Below are positions 8,393-16,202 of a stretch of 30,890 nt of DNA, piece after piece. Under the pieces are notes generated by a model that did not search any database, was not told where the DNA came from, and saw only the letters and a list, made by a program, of their open reading frames with translations. A program made the translations under genes and the position numbers. Each line of letters opens with the position of its first letter. The stretch's first letter is position 1. Origin of the DNA: Candidatus Thorarchaeota archaeon (GTDB lineage Archaea; Asgardarchaeota; Thorarchaeia; Thorarchaeales; Thorarchaeaceae); NCBI GenBank assembly GCA_016840385.1, contig JAEOSL010000033.1:1-30890 (forward strand). Reading direction: 5' to 3'.

Positions 8393-9313
8393 TCAAACAA
8401 TAAACATCGTTATTGCAAGTCCTCCCCAGAAGGTCATAGCAATAAATAGCATGAACCATTTCCGTGAGTTAGCATCAGGATAATGTACTTTCCACAGTTT
8501 CCATCCAATCAGTATGAATAGACCAAACATTGCTAGAATAATTGGGATGCTAACTAGGATCCCCTGAATAAGATTGGGAATCATGTTTCCAGCAATGACG
8601 ATGACACCAAACCGAATCTCTCCACCAAAGAATGCCAGAACGCATGCCTGTGAGAATGCGTCAATTGCCGCCTTTGTAAACACCATCATACCTGTCATGA
8701 AGAAGAACATCGATGGGAGGAATGATTGTCGAATTGTCTTGCTTGCTAATGGTGCTAGAAAAACAAGACCAACTAGTGCTGAAAATAATAGCATGATAGT
8801 GATAATAGATGTCATGAAGTTTGGATTATCCGTGAAAGCAGCTGTGCCAAAAATCCATCTCCAAGGTTCGTGATAAGTTCCCCATATTTCTGGAAGGGGA
8901 TAAGATCCGTACCAAGGTAGGGAACCAACCCATCCAGCACTAAAGGGGCTCTGGAACACAACAGTTGATACAACTCTTGTTACACCGGTACTTCCTTGTG
9001 TAACGGGGAGGATAATGTCAAGCATCACTTGGTAAAACTCACCAATCATGAAGCTGATTAGAAAGATACCAATTCCTATGTATACGAAGAAGAGTCGAAC
9101 CTTGATTTGACGCCATTTTGCATTGGGGTCATTTGATTTGAGAGAGCCTATCTGGGGTGTAGTAACCAAGTATGAGAGATATCTACGTATTTTGCTTCCG
9201 GTACTTTTTCGTAATGACGGAATGATGAGGATGCACAGACATACTGCGATTAGTGGTAATGCAATTGCAAGGATTACAGCAAGGTCGGCTCCGATCTCAA
9301 ACATCTGAATCAT
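8393..9313 (-). CDS. Multi-pass membrane protein in operon with a serine hydrolase
   Basis: The 306 aa product has about six hydrophobic helices. A basic, polar loop lies after the first helix (residues about 33-70), and an extracytoplasmic stretch rich in aromatic residues and prolines lies in the middle (PWYGSYPLPEIWGTYHEPW). Its ATG overlaps the stop of the upstream serine hydrolase gene by four bases (ATGA), so the two are almost certainly translated together. No family is recognised. The tight coupling suggests that the two proteins act together at the membrane. Confidence 0.78.
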   Translation of the reverse strand: MIQMFEIGADLAVILAIALPLIAVCLCILIIPSLRKSTGSKIRRYLSYLVTTPQIGSLKSNDPNAKWRQIKVRLFFVYIGIGIFLISFMIGEFYQVMLDIILPVTQGSTGVTRVVSTVVFQSPFSAGWVGSLPWYGSYPLPEIWGTYHEPWRWIFGTAAFTDNPNFMTSIITIMLLFSALVGLVFLAPLASKTIRQSFLPSMFFFMTGMMVFTKAAIDAFSQACVLAFFGGEIRFGVIVIAGNMIPNLIQGILVSIPIILAMFGLFILIGWKLWKVHYPDANSRKWFMLFIAMTFWGGLAITMFIV

Positions 9314-10554
9314 TTCTCTATCAACTCCTGTTTTGAATCTGAATTTCTGATTCTAAAACGATGATAGACACCAGCAATCAGGATTGGTAGAGGGACCATC
9401 ACGAGAGTAACCCATGTGAGGGTGTAGGTTGCCATGAGATCTTGTGGAACTTCTGTCAGGGTTGCAGGGATGATATAATCGAATAGAAGTGATACTTGCG
9501 GATAAGTGGGAGTTCTTGATGTAAAGACCACGACCATGTCCAAACTTGGAATCACGAAAATATTCTGTCCAACATAACCATTGGCAGAGTAGACACTAGC
9601 AATTTCAGCTGGGTATGTCCACCATTGATACGAGTATCCTGAATATTCATCGAAGGTAGAGAGAGTTTCTGATGATGTTTGAACCCAAGCAGATGGTACA
9701 ATTTGCTCACCATCCCAGGTCCCATTGTTCAGAAAAAGATAGCCGAATTTTGCCATATCTCGGGGAATCATTTCTACTCCACCAGATCCCCTATAGATAC
9801 CATGATTGTCAGCAGGCCATAAAACATCTGATACTGCAATTCCAAGTGGTGTGAATAGCTTGTCTGTTGCGTATTCAAGAAGCGAAACTCCTGTTGCTTC
9901 AGTAACAATTGCACTCAAGAGATGTGAACTACCTGAACTGTAAACCCAAACATCACCGGGATCATAAGCCAATGGCAAATCAAGTATAAACTGAACACTA
10001 TCACTTGCATACCAATACTGGTAGTGGCTGTTCAAAGATGAGCTGTATGGTTCAGTCCATTCATCCCATTCAAATCCTGAGGTCATCATCAAAAGATGTT
10101 CGAGAGTGATGTCATCTATTCTTTCATCGTAGTTAGCATAGGTTCGGTTTGGAAGGAGGTCAATTAACTTTTCATCAACGCCATCAATATACCCCTCTTC
10201 AATAGCAATTCCAACGAGTGCTGAAGTGAAACTCTTTGTGCATGAATGAATAATATGCCGATTGTCTTGTTCATAAAATACACTAGGATATTCTTCCATA
10301 ACCATGTATCCATTCTTTACTATTAGAAGAGATTCAATCAGAATTTGGTTCTCTTCAATCGCAGTCATCATATCATTCAGTAGTGCAGAATTCATCCCTT
10401 GCGCTTCGGGGGTTGAGTTCTGCCATTCATCGGTCGGCCAGTAGTCTCTGTCTGTAGCTGCTTGTGCAATATCATATCCATGAACAGGCATGATAGATGT
10501 GATGAACAAGATCAGAGAGAGGGTCATGATAGATATAATCTTCTTCCACGTCAA
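9310..10554 (-). CDS. Exported serine hydrolase, class C beta-lactamase family, membrane-anchored
   Basis: From the chosen start the protein is 414 aa. It has an N-terminal signal sequence (WKKIISIMTLSLILFITS) and then the serine beta-lactamase-like domain with S104-C-T-K107 (SxxK) and Y205-S-S (the YxN position). A single hydrophobic helix lies near the C-terminus, followed by a basic tail. Such proteins include D-aminopeptidases, esterases and peptide hydrolases; true antibiotic resistance is not implied. The TTG at 10554 is preferred to the frame's upstream end at 10701, because a TATA box (10602-10611) lies inside the longer frame, GGAGG (10569-10565) precedes the TTG, and the signal peptide begins there. 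It is the first gene of a two-gene operon with the overlapping membrane protein. Confidence 0.85.
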   Translation of the reverse strand: MTWKKIISIMTLSLILFITSIMPVHGYDIAQAATDRDYWPTDEWQNSTPEAQGMNSALLNDMMTAIEENQILIESLLIVKNGYMVMEEYPSVFYEQDNRHIIHSCTKSFTSALVGIAIEEGYIDGVDEKLIDLLPNRTYANYDERIDDITLEHLLMMTSGFEWDEWTEPYSSSLNSHYQYWYASDSVQFILDLPLAYDPGDVWVYSSGSSHLLSAIVTEATGVSLLEYATDKLFTPLGIAVSDVLWPADNHGIYRGSGGVEMIPRDMAKFGYLFLNNGTWDGEQIVPSAWVQTSSETLSTFDEYSGYSYQWWTYPAEIASVYSANGYVGQNIFVIPSLDMVVVFTSRTPTYPQVSLLFDYIIPATLTEVPQDLMATYTLTWVTLVMVPLPILIAGVYHRFRIRNSDSKQELIEK

Positions 10555-10568
10555 TAGAGGACATCCTC

Positions 10569-10619
10569 CAAACACCTTTCCGTGGAAAATACTTGGTTCA
10601 AATCTATATAAGGTGTTTG
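10569..10619. promoter_or_regulatory. Promoter of the serine hydrolase operon, flanked by a 10-base inverted repeat
   Basis: The minus-strand TATA box TTATATAGAT occupies 10611-10602. Perfect inverted arms of ten bases, CAAACACCTT at 10569-10578 and AAGGTGTTTG at 10610-10619, sit either side of the TATA box and the expected transcript start (near 10580). One arm touches the TATA box and the other touches the ribosome site. This is a good place for a repressor dimer to bind, or for a loop in DNA or RNA. No binding protein is known from the window. Confidence 0.5.
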
Positions 10620-10775
10620 ATTGACGCCAAACGTTAGACGATATCAGTACGTTCTGGTATTCCCTATCGAAACCGACTTGGGGAACAATTGTGAATGTCA
10701 ACTAATTCATTCTAATGATGTGAAAACCGTGCGAGATTGCTACTATTATCCAATGTAGTCAGTGAGCAGATTTTG

Positions 10776-11918
10776 TTAATCCGCAAGAATCTCATGAGCC
10801 TTCTTCAGTTGTTCAATGATCTCGATTTTCTGAGGACACTTCTCCAGACACTCACCACATTCTACACAGGCTTCGGCATTTGCACCTTTAGCCCATGGCA
10901 TCTTACCGATTATGTCATAGTAATACTTCGCCATTTCATGCTGTCCGTAAATCTGATAGCGTTGAAGAGCACTGAAGATGAAACTGATATTCACTTCATT
11001 GGGACATGGTTCACAGTACTTGCATTGTGTACAGAGATTGTCGCAAAGCTCCTTGAATCTCGTGGCTATGCTATCGATAGACTCGGTTTCTTTCGCACTC
11101 AGCTTATCGTAATCATCAAGAGAGGCAAGAGCGAGATTATCATCAAGCATTTCATCTGAGCCCATCCCTGAAAGTGCAACGCAGACATCAGGATTATTGT
11201 AGACGAATTTGAAGGCCAAGTCAACGTAATTCTTCCTGCCAGATGTCAGCCATTCCTTCATATCTTCGTGAAGATCTTCACCAGCTAACCGACCACCCCC
11301 CACAGGACCCATTACTGCAACACCCATTCCCTTTGACCTAGCATAGTTCATCATTTCACAATTGACTTGGTCGAGGATATTGTATTGAACAAGTACGAGG
11401 TCGAACCAACCTGTGTCGATTATCTCTTTGAGAACTTCAGGCTTGTCATGGAAGGAGAATCCCAGATGTTTGATCTTTCCTTCTTCCTTAGCTTTCATTG
11501 CCCGTTCTATCACATTCAATCCAACGACTTTCTCATCGAATGATTTCTTGTTCAAAGCATGTAACAGATAGTAGTCAATATAATCGACATCCAGTCGTTC
11601 AAGCTCTTCATCTAAGAATTTGTAGAAACTGTCCCCTTCAGTAAAGTCCTTGTGACCTATAGGTATCTTTGTCACCAACGTGACCTTCTCTCTATATCCA
11701 TCTTTCAAAGCGAGACCAAGAACTACCTCACTTTCGCCACGGTGATAGGTCCAAGCTGTATCTACGTAGTTGATGCCATTATCGATTCCTTTTCGAATCA
11801 GCTTGATTGCTTCATCTCTCTTGATTGCGCCACCCTTCTCAATTGTGGGAAGACGCATACACCCAAACCCGAGAACGGATACTTCAGAACCGTCTTTTCC
11901 AAGTTTTCTGTACTGCAT
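10776..11918 (-). CDS. Aldo/keto reductase with C-terminal 4Fe-4S ferredoxin domain
   Basis: The 380 aa protein starts with the aldo/keto reductase barrel (MQYRKLGKDGSEVSVLGFGCMRLP). The catalytic tetrad is D53, Y58, K84 and H120. After about residue 285 comes a ferredoxin-like tail with two cysteine sets, C296/C299/C302/C305-P and C351/C354/C357/C361-P. This fusion is common in anaerobic bacteria and archaea. It is thought to link NAD(P)H or ferredoxin electrons to reduction of an unknown carbonyl or quinone-like substrate. The start is the ATG at 11918. It stands 220 bases upstream of the serine hydrolase, which has its own promoter, so it is probably transcribed separately. Confidence 0.92.
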   Translation of the reverse strand: MQYRKLGKDGSEVSVLGFGCMRLPTIEKGGAIKRDEAIKLIRKGIDNGINYVDTAWTYHRGESEVVLGLALKDGYREKVTLVTKIPIGHKDFTEGDSFYKFLDEELERLDVDYIDYYLLHALNKKSFDEKVVGLNVIERAMKAKEEGKIKHLGFSFHDKPEVLKEIIDTGWFDLVLVQYNILDQVNCEMMNYARSKGMGVAVMGPVGGGRLAGEDLHEDMKEWLTSGRKNYVDLAFKFVYNNPDVCVALSGMGSDEMLDDNLALASLDDYDKLSAKETESIDSIATRFKELCDNLCTQCKYCEPCPNEVNISFIFSALQRYQIYGQHEMAKYYYDIIGKMPWAKGANAEACVECGECLEKCPQKIEIIEQLKKAHEILAD

Positions 11919-12040
11919 GCTACTTCAACTCGTAAGTGTATCAATATCAAAAGAGATTCTCCTGTTAAATCCACGGGTCTTTTCAATTTACTCAATCTTA
12001 CACCATTTATAATAAAATCTAACCCACCAAAGCTTACATG

Positions 12041-12047
12041 TATAAAT
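12041..12047 (+). promoter_or_regulatory. TATA box for the histidine kinase gene at 12098
   Basis: TATAAAT at 12041-12047 would place transcription near 12070 and give a leader of about 28 bases. Confidence 0.45.
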
Positions 12048-12097
12048 TCGTAGCAAAGTGCGAATAATATCTCACATTCACGTGGAAGTTGTAGGAT

Positions 12098-13348
12098 ATG
12101 TCCGAGAATGAACCCGAGCAAATAGAAGTTTCTATAATTCAGAGAGTTCGCAAAATTCTAATTGAACCATCTGATGACATTGAATCAGATGTTATCCGAG
12201 TGAAAGCCAGACTCTTGTCTTTTACACTACTATTGATACTAATAGTACTCCCTACAATTCAAATCGTACTTCGAATACTATCTGAAAACATTCTGATATT
12301 CATTTACGCAATTTCCATCTTCTTCATAATATATGTAGTCAGTCGAACCAAATTTGTAGTGTTTGCAGGTATCATCATGACTTTGACGCTTGCTGCTATG
12401 CCCTATCTTTTTCTTATGATAGAATTCAATCGGACACCTGTGAGACTTAGTTTGAACCTCATTCTCTGGCCAGTTATTGCAGCACTATTTGGGAGTCAAT
12501 GGCTAACATCTCGGTTTGAATTGCTACTTATTTCAGGGGAATCTTTTGGACTCCTCGTATTTTGTAATCTCCACCCAGCTATTGAGCTTACTATGACAAT
12601 AGAACCAATTATCGACCAAGCCGCAATTTCTCTAGCTGTGTTAATCTTCACCTGGTCTCTGAATTACTATGTAGCATTGCTTGAAGAACATAAAAAATTC
12701 TTGGAACAGCGTCAGCGAGAGCTTGAGGTTTATACTTCAGTCCTGACTCATGATCTTGGAAACGATATGCAAATAGTCAAGGGACACCTCGAACTTCTCA
12801 ATGAAACTATGGACATACCCGCAAATCTGGAGTCATATCTATCAACCTCACTCGCTGTAAGCGAAAGGATGGCCAATGTCATCAAGTTATTCTCTGTTGT
12901 AGGGAGAGGAAGCGAATACGATTTTCTTGAAACTCTTAAAACTATGGCAAATCAAGCCAAAAAAGCCAGAGTTGGAGCCAATGTCAGTCTCATGTTTGAA
13001 TCGGATTACCGGTCAGCAGATATCCGCCCAGGAATATTACTTCCTTTAGTTCTCGAGAATCTACTGAGGAATACAGCTGATTATGCTGGCGAAGGAGCGG
13101 TTGTTACAATCCGCATTGGATTGGTAGAAAAGATGCTATTGATAACCTATCGTGATAATGGACCTGGAATCGATCCAACAATCAGACCAAGGATTTTCCA
13201 GAAGGGAGTCACATCAAAAGGAGAAGGAAAAGGGCTAGGTCTCTATTTGTCAAAGAGGATTGTGGAGTCCTACGGGGGAACAATCCAACTATTAGATTCA
13301 AAAACAGGAACTGGCGCTGCTTTTCTCATATCCGTACCAGTTCTTTGA
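12098..13348 (+). CDS. Membrane sensor histidine kinase
   Basis: The product is 416 aa. The N-terminal half carries about six hydrophobic helices and no recognised ligand domain. A short coiled linker (EEHKKFLEQRQRELE) follows. The H-box is THDLGND with the phosphoacceptor H218, and the ATPase part has the N-box LLENLLRNTADYAG (N325), the G1 box DNGPGID and a G2 box GEGKGLGLYLSK. All residues needed for autophosphorylation look intact. No response regulator is visible, so the partner is encoded elsewhere. A second, unrelated-looking membrane kinase lies 2.9 kb downstream. Confidence 0.9.
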   Translation: MSENEPEQIEVSIIQRVRKILIEPSDDIESDVIRVKARLLSFTLLLILIVLPTIQIVLRILSENILIFIYAISIFFIIYVVSRTKFVVFAGIIMTLTLAAMPYLFLMIEFNRTPVRLSLNLILWPVIAALFGSQWLTSRFELLLISGESFGLLVFCNLHPAIELTMTIEPIIDQAAISLAVLIFTWSLNYYVALLEEHKKFLEQRQRELEVYTSVLTHDLGNDMQIVKGHLELLNETMDIPANLESYLSTSLAVSERMANVIKLFSVVGRGSEYDFLETLKTMANQAKKARVGANVSLMFESDYRSADIRPGILLPLVLENLLRNTADYAGEGAVVTIRIGLVEKMLLITYRDNGPGIDPTIRPRIFQKGVTSKGEGKGLGLYLSKRIVESYGGTIQLLDSKTGTGAAFLISVPVL

Positions 13349-13521
13349 ACAGTAATCAAAGTAACATCTATCGTAGCGGCTTGATACTTGGTTAAACAAG
13401 AGTTAACAATAGATAATTATAAACAGTATCGTACGTTTTTGAAGTATTATGAACTTTCAAACACGAAATGGAGCGATATGAGCGCTCTTTAATTTCAGGA
13501 TTAGAAGGTTGCAAAATCTTG

Positions 13522-13530
13522 GCTATATAC
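13522..13530 (+). promoter_or_regulatory. TATA box for the exported acidic protein
   Basis: GCTATATAC at 13522-13530 predicts transcription near 13552, only about eight bases before the ATG at 13560. This excludes the upstream in-frame ATG at 13509 and suggests a nearly leaderless message. Confidence 0.5.
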
Positions 13531-13559
13531 TAACTAATCAACATCGTTCCTGTGATTCT

Positions 13560-14072
13560 ATGATGAAGCACGCTACTATTAACAAAGCACTTCTTGGATT
13601 GATGTTCCTTCTCCTGGTGACATCAGTTGTTAGTGTCAACGCAACGACAACAACAGATGATGATACTACCGAAGAGGAAACAGAAACAACTTCTGAAGAC
13701 GAAACTGAGGATGAAGAAGACGGACGAGCTATTGATGAAGCAGAAATTGATATTCTAATGACAGATATCAACGGTTTCTTCTCATGGAAGGAGTCTGCTG
13801 AGATTGATGGAGTTACACATCAAGTCAACTCGAGCATTCACGAAGTAACAGCTACTGAACAAGAGATCTATCTAAACTATCCACAGGGTGATGAGATAAT
13901 TCATGATCCGAAGATTGGTTTTGAGAACCTACTTTTAGTTGCTAGTACTGGTACTGGAACTCAGACAACCGGAAACATCGTAGATATCTTAGCAGATAAC
14001 TATCTGCCTATCATCGCTGGTGTCGCTGCTATTGCCGTAATTGGTGTGATAGTTGTCGCTAAGCGTAGGTAA
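13560..14072 (+). CDS. Exported, C-terminally anchored acidic protein
   Basis: The 170 aa protein starts with two methionines and a signal sequence (about residues 8-28, ending near SVNA). A threonine/glutamate/aspartate-rich stretch of about 35 residues follows, then a small domain of about 85 residues with two tryptophan/aromatic spots. A single C-terminal helix (about residues 145-166) ends in AKRR. Such signal-plus-anchor proteins are typical of archaeal cell surfaces. The acidic segment is likely to be a disordered spacer. No family is recognised for the folded part. The short leader from the TATA box at 13522 supports the start. Confidence 0.75.
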   Translation: MMKHATINKALLGLMFLLLVTSVVSVNATTTTDDDTTEEETETTSEDETEDEEDGRAIDEAEIDILMTDINGFFSWKESAEIDGVTHQVNSSIHEVTATEQEIYLNYPQGDEIIHDPKIGFENLLLVASTGTGTQTTGNIVDILADNYLPIIAGVAAIAVIGVIVVAKRR

Positions 14073-14093
14073 GTATCAACACAGTTTGAAAAC

Positions 14094-14133
14094 GGAGGAG
14101 AGATTCTTTCTCTTCTCCCAAAGTTTCTTTTTC
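14094..14133 (+). terminator. Hairpin and T-rich tail after the acidic surface protein gene
   Basis: A ten-base stem, GGAGGAGAGA (14094-14103) with TCTCTTCTCC (14109-14118) and one G-U pair, closes a five-base loop. It is followed by GTTTCTTTTT at 14123-14132. It lies 21 bases after the stop codon. Confidence 0.6.
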
Positions 14134-14153
14134 ATTGAAACATGAACATGGAG

Positions 14154-15023
14154 TTAGTTCGACTCAGTTTCGATACTAGCAAAGAAATCATCGGAGGGAT
14201 GTGTGAGGTCTGTACTCACTCTTGTGTCATGATACACGCAATCACAGTAATTATGTCCTTCAATAATAGTATGTTTCATTGTCATTACGAAATGTTTGTT
14301 GTCTCGTTTAGCTGCTCCATAATCACCATAACAACAAATAACATACTTTAGTTCTTTATCTTCTAGTTCTTCAATTGCATCATTCCAGAGACATGTATCC
14401 TTACGTAAGAATAACTTCCCATCCTTCACCTCGCTGACATATCGAATGAGCCCAGGACTAGAAATTGTGTCTTCTTGAAACCATTGTTCAGCTAACTCTT
14501 CCAAATTATCAAAGCGATCCTTCTGTGTGGAAGTTGTCATCCGCATGAACTCATCATGATATGCCTTGTAGAGTTCAATAGCTTCATTCCTATCAATTGT
14601 ATTAGCAAGGGAGAACAGATTCTGGTATTTGTGATAGAGTACCGCTTGAAGCTGAATCCTCTGTGTAATCTCAAATGAATCATTTTCTAAATCTACATTT
14701 GCAGGTAGTTGCAGAATTTGAAAGAGGTAGTTGAGGTTACTAAGAGCCAAGTCGGGAAACTCTTTCAAACTATCAAATTCAGAAATCAGAGAAACAATAT
14801 CAAAGGTACTTCGCTGAACATATGTTGTAGTTGCGAGGGAGTCATATCTTCGTTGAAGATTTGTTGTATATTCTTCCAAGACTTCAGGATAGAATTTCTT
14901 TACAAAACCAAGCAAACAATTCAATCTCGTAAATTGAGAGAGTTTGGCATGTTCGATTGGTTGGATGTTTCTCTTGGACTCAAGTGCCAGAGGATCATGG
15001 ACCCCGCTCTTTCTAAATTTCAT
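14154..15023 (-). CDS. L-2-amino-thiazoline-4-carboxylate hydrolase-like protein (paralogue A)
   Basis: The protein is 289 aa. The C-terminal third (about residues 205-270) carries the marks of the ATC hydrolase-like family: a DTCLWNDA segment, a CCYGDYG segment, and the closing phrase EGHNYCDCVYHD. In bacteria the named enzyme opens the thiazoline ring on the route to L-cysteine; most relatives have no known substrate. The first 200 residues are mostly helical and match paralogue B along their whole length (for example a PEVLEEY segment and YHKYQNLF). The start is ATG 15023 with GGAGG (15037-15033) nine bases upstream. The function is inferred from the family only. Confidence 0.7.
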   Translation of the reverse strand: MKFRKSGVHDPLALESKRNIQPIEHAKLSQFTRLNCLLGFVKKFYPEVLEEYTTNLQRRYDSLATTTYVQRSTFDIVSLISEFDSLKEFPDLALSNLNYLFQILQLPANVDLENDSFEITQRIQLQAVLYHKYQNLFSLANTIDRNEAIELYKAYHDEFMRMTTSTQKDRFDNLEELAEQWFQEDTISSPGLIRYVSEVKDGKLFLRKDTCLWNDAIEELEDKELKYVICCYGDYGAAKRDNKHFVMTMKHTIIEGHNYCDCVYHDTRVSTDLTHPSDDFFASIETESN

Positions 15024-15062
15024 AAAGTTCTTCCTCCATAGAGCAAGTCCTCAAGTTTTCCC

Positions 15063-15073
15063 CTTAATATAGT
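15063..15073. promoter_or_regulatory. Shared AT-rich promoter element between the divergent paralogues
   Basis: The element CTTAATATAGT reads as a TATA-like box on both strands within the 103-base gap. On the minus strand it predicts a start near 15042, about 19 bases before ATG 15023. On the plus strand it predicts a start near 15093. A second plus-strand box, TTATATG at 15112-15118, would instead start transcription near 15141. Confidence 0.4.
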
Positions 15074-15126
15074 GATGAACCTAGCAAGAACCAATGCGCA
15101 GGTTAGAATAGTTATATGTTAGAACA

Positions 15127-15987
15127 ATGGTTCATGGTTTCATGACAGGAAGCTATGAATACTACAAAACCTATGATGATGTTGCCAAGGGCAATGTCAA
15201 CTTAGAAGAGCAGATTCGTGATTGGCTCTGGAACATGGATTTGATGATAGAATTTATCAAATCAAACAGACCAGAGATTCTTGATTCATTTCTCAAGATT
15301 TGTGAAACAAAGTATTCCAATGAGTTGAAGCAGACAACATTTGATTTGAGTGAGTTTGGTTTTGATAAAATTGCAAACGACCAATCTGTTCTAAATCAGT
15401 ATACAGATCTCAAGAGTCTTGGTCTCCAGATTATTATGAAATATATCCCAATGAGAGAAGACTATTCACTTAGTGAGAAGAAAGAACCGATTAGATATCT
15501 AGATTATCTCAGAGCAAAACATCTTCTTCTCTATCATCGAATTAGTGCATTGGTTGAAATTCTCGGAAGAAACCCGGGTATAGAGTGCTACAAGGAATTT
15601 GTTCAATTCTGGGGGAAAGAACTTGCGAAGAAAGAAATCGATCCTGTGACAATAACTGAAGCTCGTCAGTCGTTCGTTAGATTCTGGAAAGAAAGTGGTG
15701 GTTTCAATTTTGGTGTCATTGATATCAATGATAATGCATTCCTTGCCAAATTTGACAAATGTGTATGGCATGAGTCAATGAAGCATGTAACAGATCTGGA
15801 GCTCGCTTACTATACCGTCTGCTATCCAGGACCAAGATTGAGAAGGCATGCAGATTACAACGTTTGGTTGAGAAGGTCTGTAACTTTGTTCAGCGGTGAA
15901 TTTTGTGATGAACTCCGTTGGGATCGACATGTTCATGACGAACCAGAACAACCTTCACATGAATTCTCTCGAAGGATTGTTCCGTAG
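15127..15987 (+). CDS. L-2-amino-thiazoline-4-carboxylate hydrolase-like protein (paralogue B, diverged)
   Basis: The 286 aa protein aligns with the divergent neighbour along its length. Shared features include a PEILDSF segment, TTFD, an L-x-YH motif and KCVWHE. The C-terminal motif has drifted: the CCYGDYG of A is VCYPGPR, and the CDCVYHD end is CDELRWDR. Loss of one of the cysteines and of the aspartate suggests changed or lost catalysis. The ATG at 15127 is used here. A second ATG at 15142 would give a leaderless message from the TATA-like box at 15112 and is a fair alternative. Its role is unknown; the pair may work together. Confidence 0.68.
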   Translation: MVHGFMTGSYEYYKTYDDVAKGNVNLEEQIRDWLWNMDLMIEFIKSNRPEILDSFLKICETKYSNELKQTTFDLSEFGFDKIANDQSVLNQYTDLKSLGLQIIMKYIPMREDYSLSEKKEPIRYLDYLRAKHLLLYHRISALVEILGRNPGIECYKEFVQFWGKELAKKEIDPVTITEARQSFVRFWKESGGFNFGVIDINDNAFLAKFDKCVWHESMKHVTDLELAYYTVCYPGPRLRRHADYNVWLRRSVTLFSGEFCDELRWDRHVHDEPEQPSHEFSRRIVP

Positions 15988-16202
15988 TAATCAATACTTC
16001 TAGTTCACAAGTAGCATATATTCCTCTGCTGCTTTAGTTATTCGGGGTTCATCAACTAGAAAATCAGCTTTTGAAATACCTTCACAGATGACAGGAGCTT
16101 CTCCATAATTCCTTTATTATCTTACAATTTTCTACTATGCCCAATAGTTTAACAACATGAAGGGAAAGAGGATAGTGATATAGAAAAACAAAGTGATGCG
16201 AG

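Noticed and set aside
13471..13487. Short hairpin GAGCG/CGCTC after the first histidine kinase
   Set aside because: It has only five pairs, lies 120 bases from the stop codon, and is followed by a weak T-rich stretch; too little to call a terminator.
16000..16113. Minus-strand open stretch of 37 codons with protein-like composition, after paralogue B
   Set aside because: It has no start codon, stops lie directly upstream, and no family is recognised; a 37-codon open stretch is expected by chance. It may be a gene scrap.
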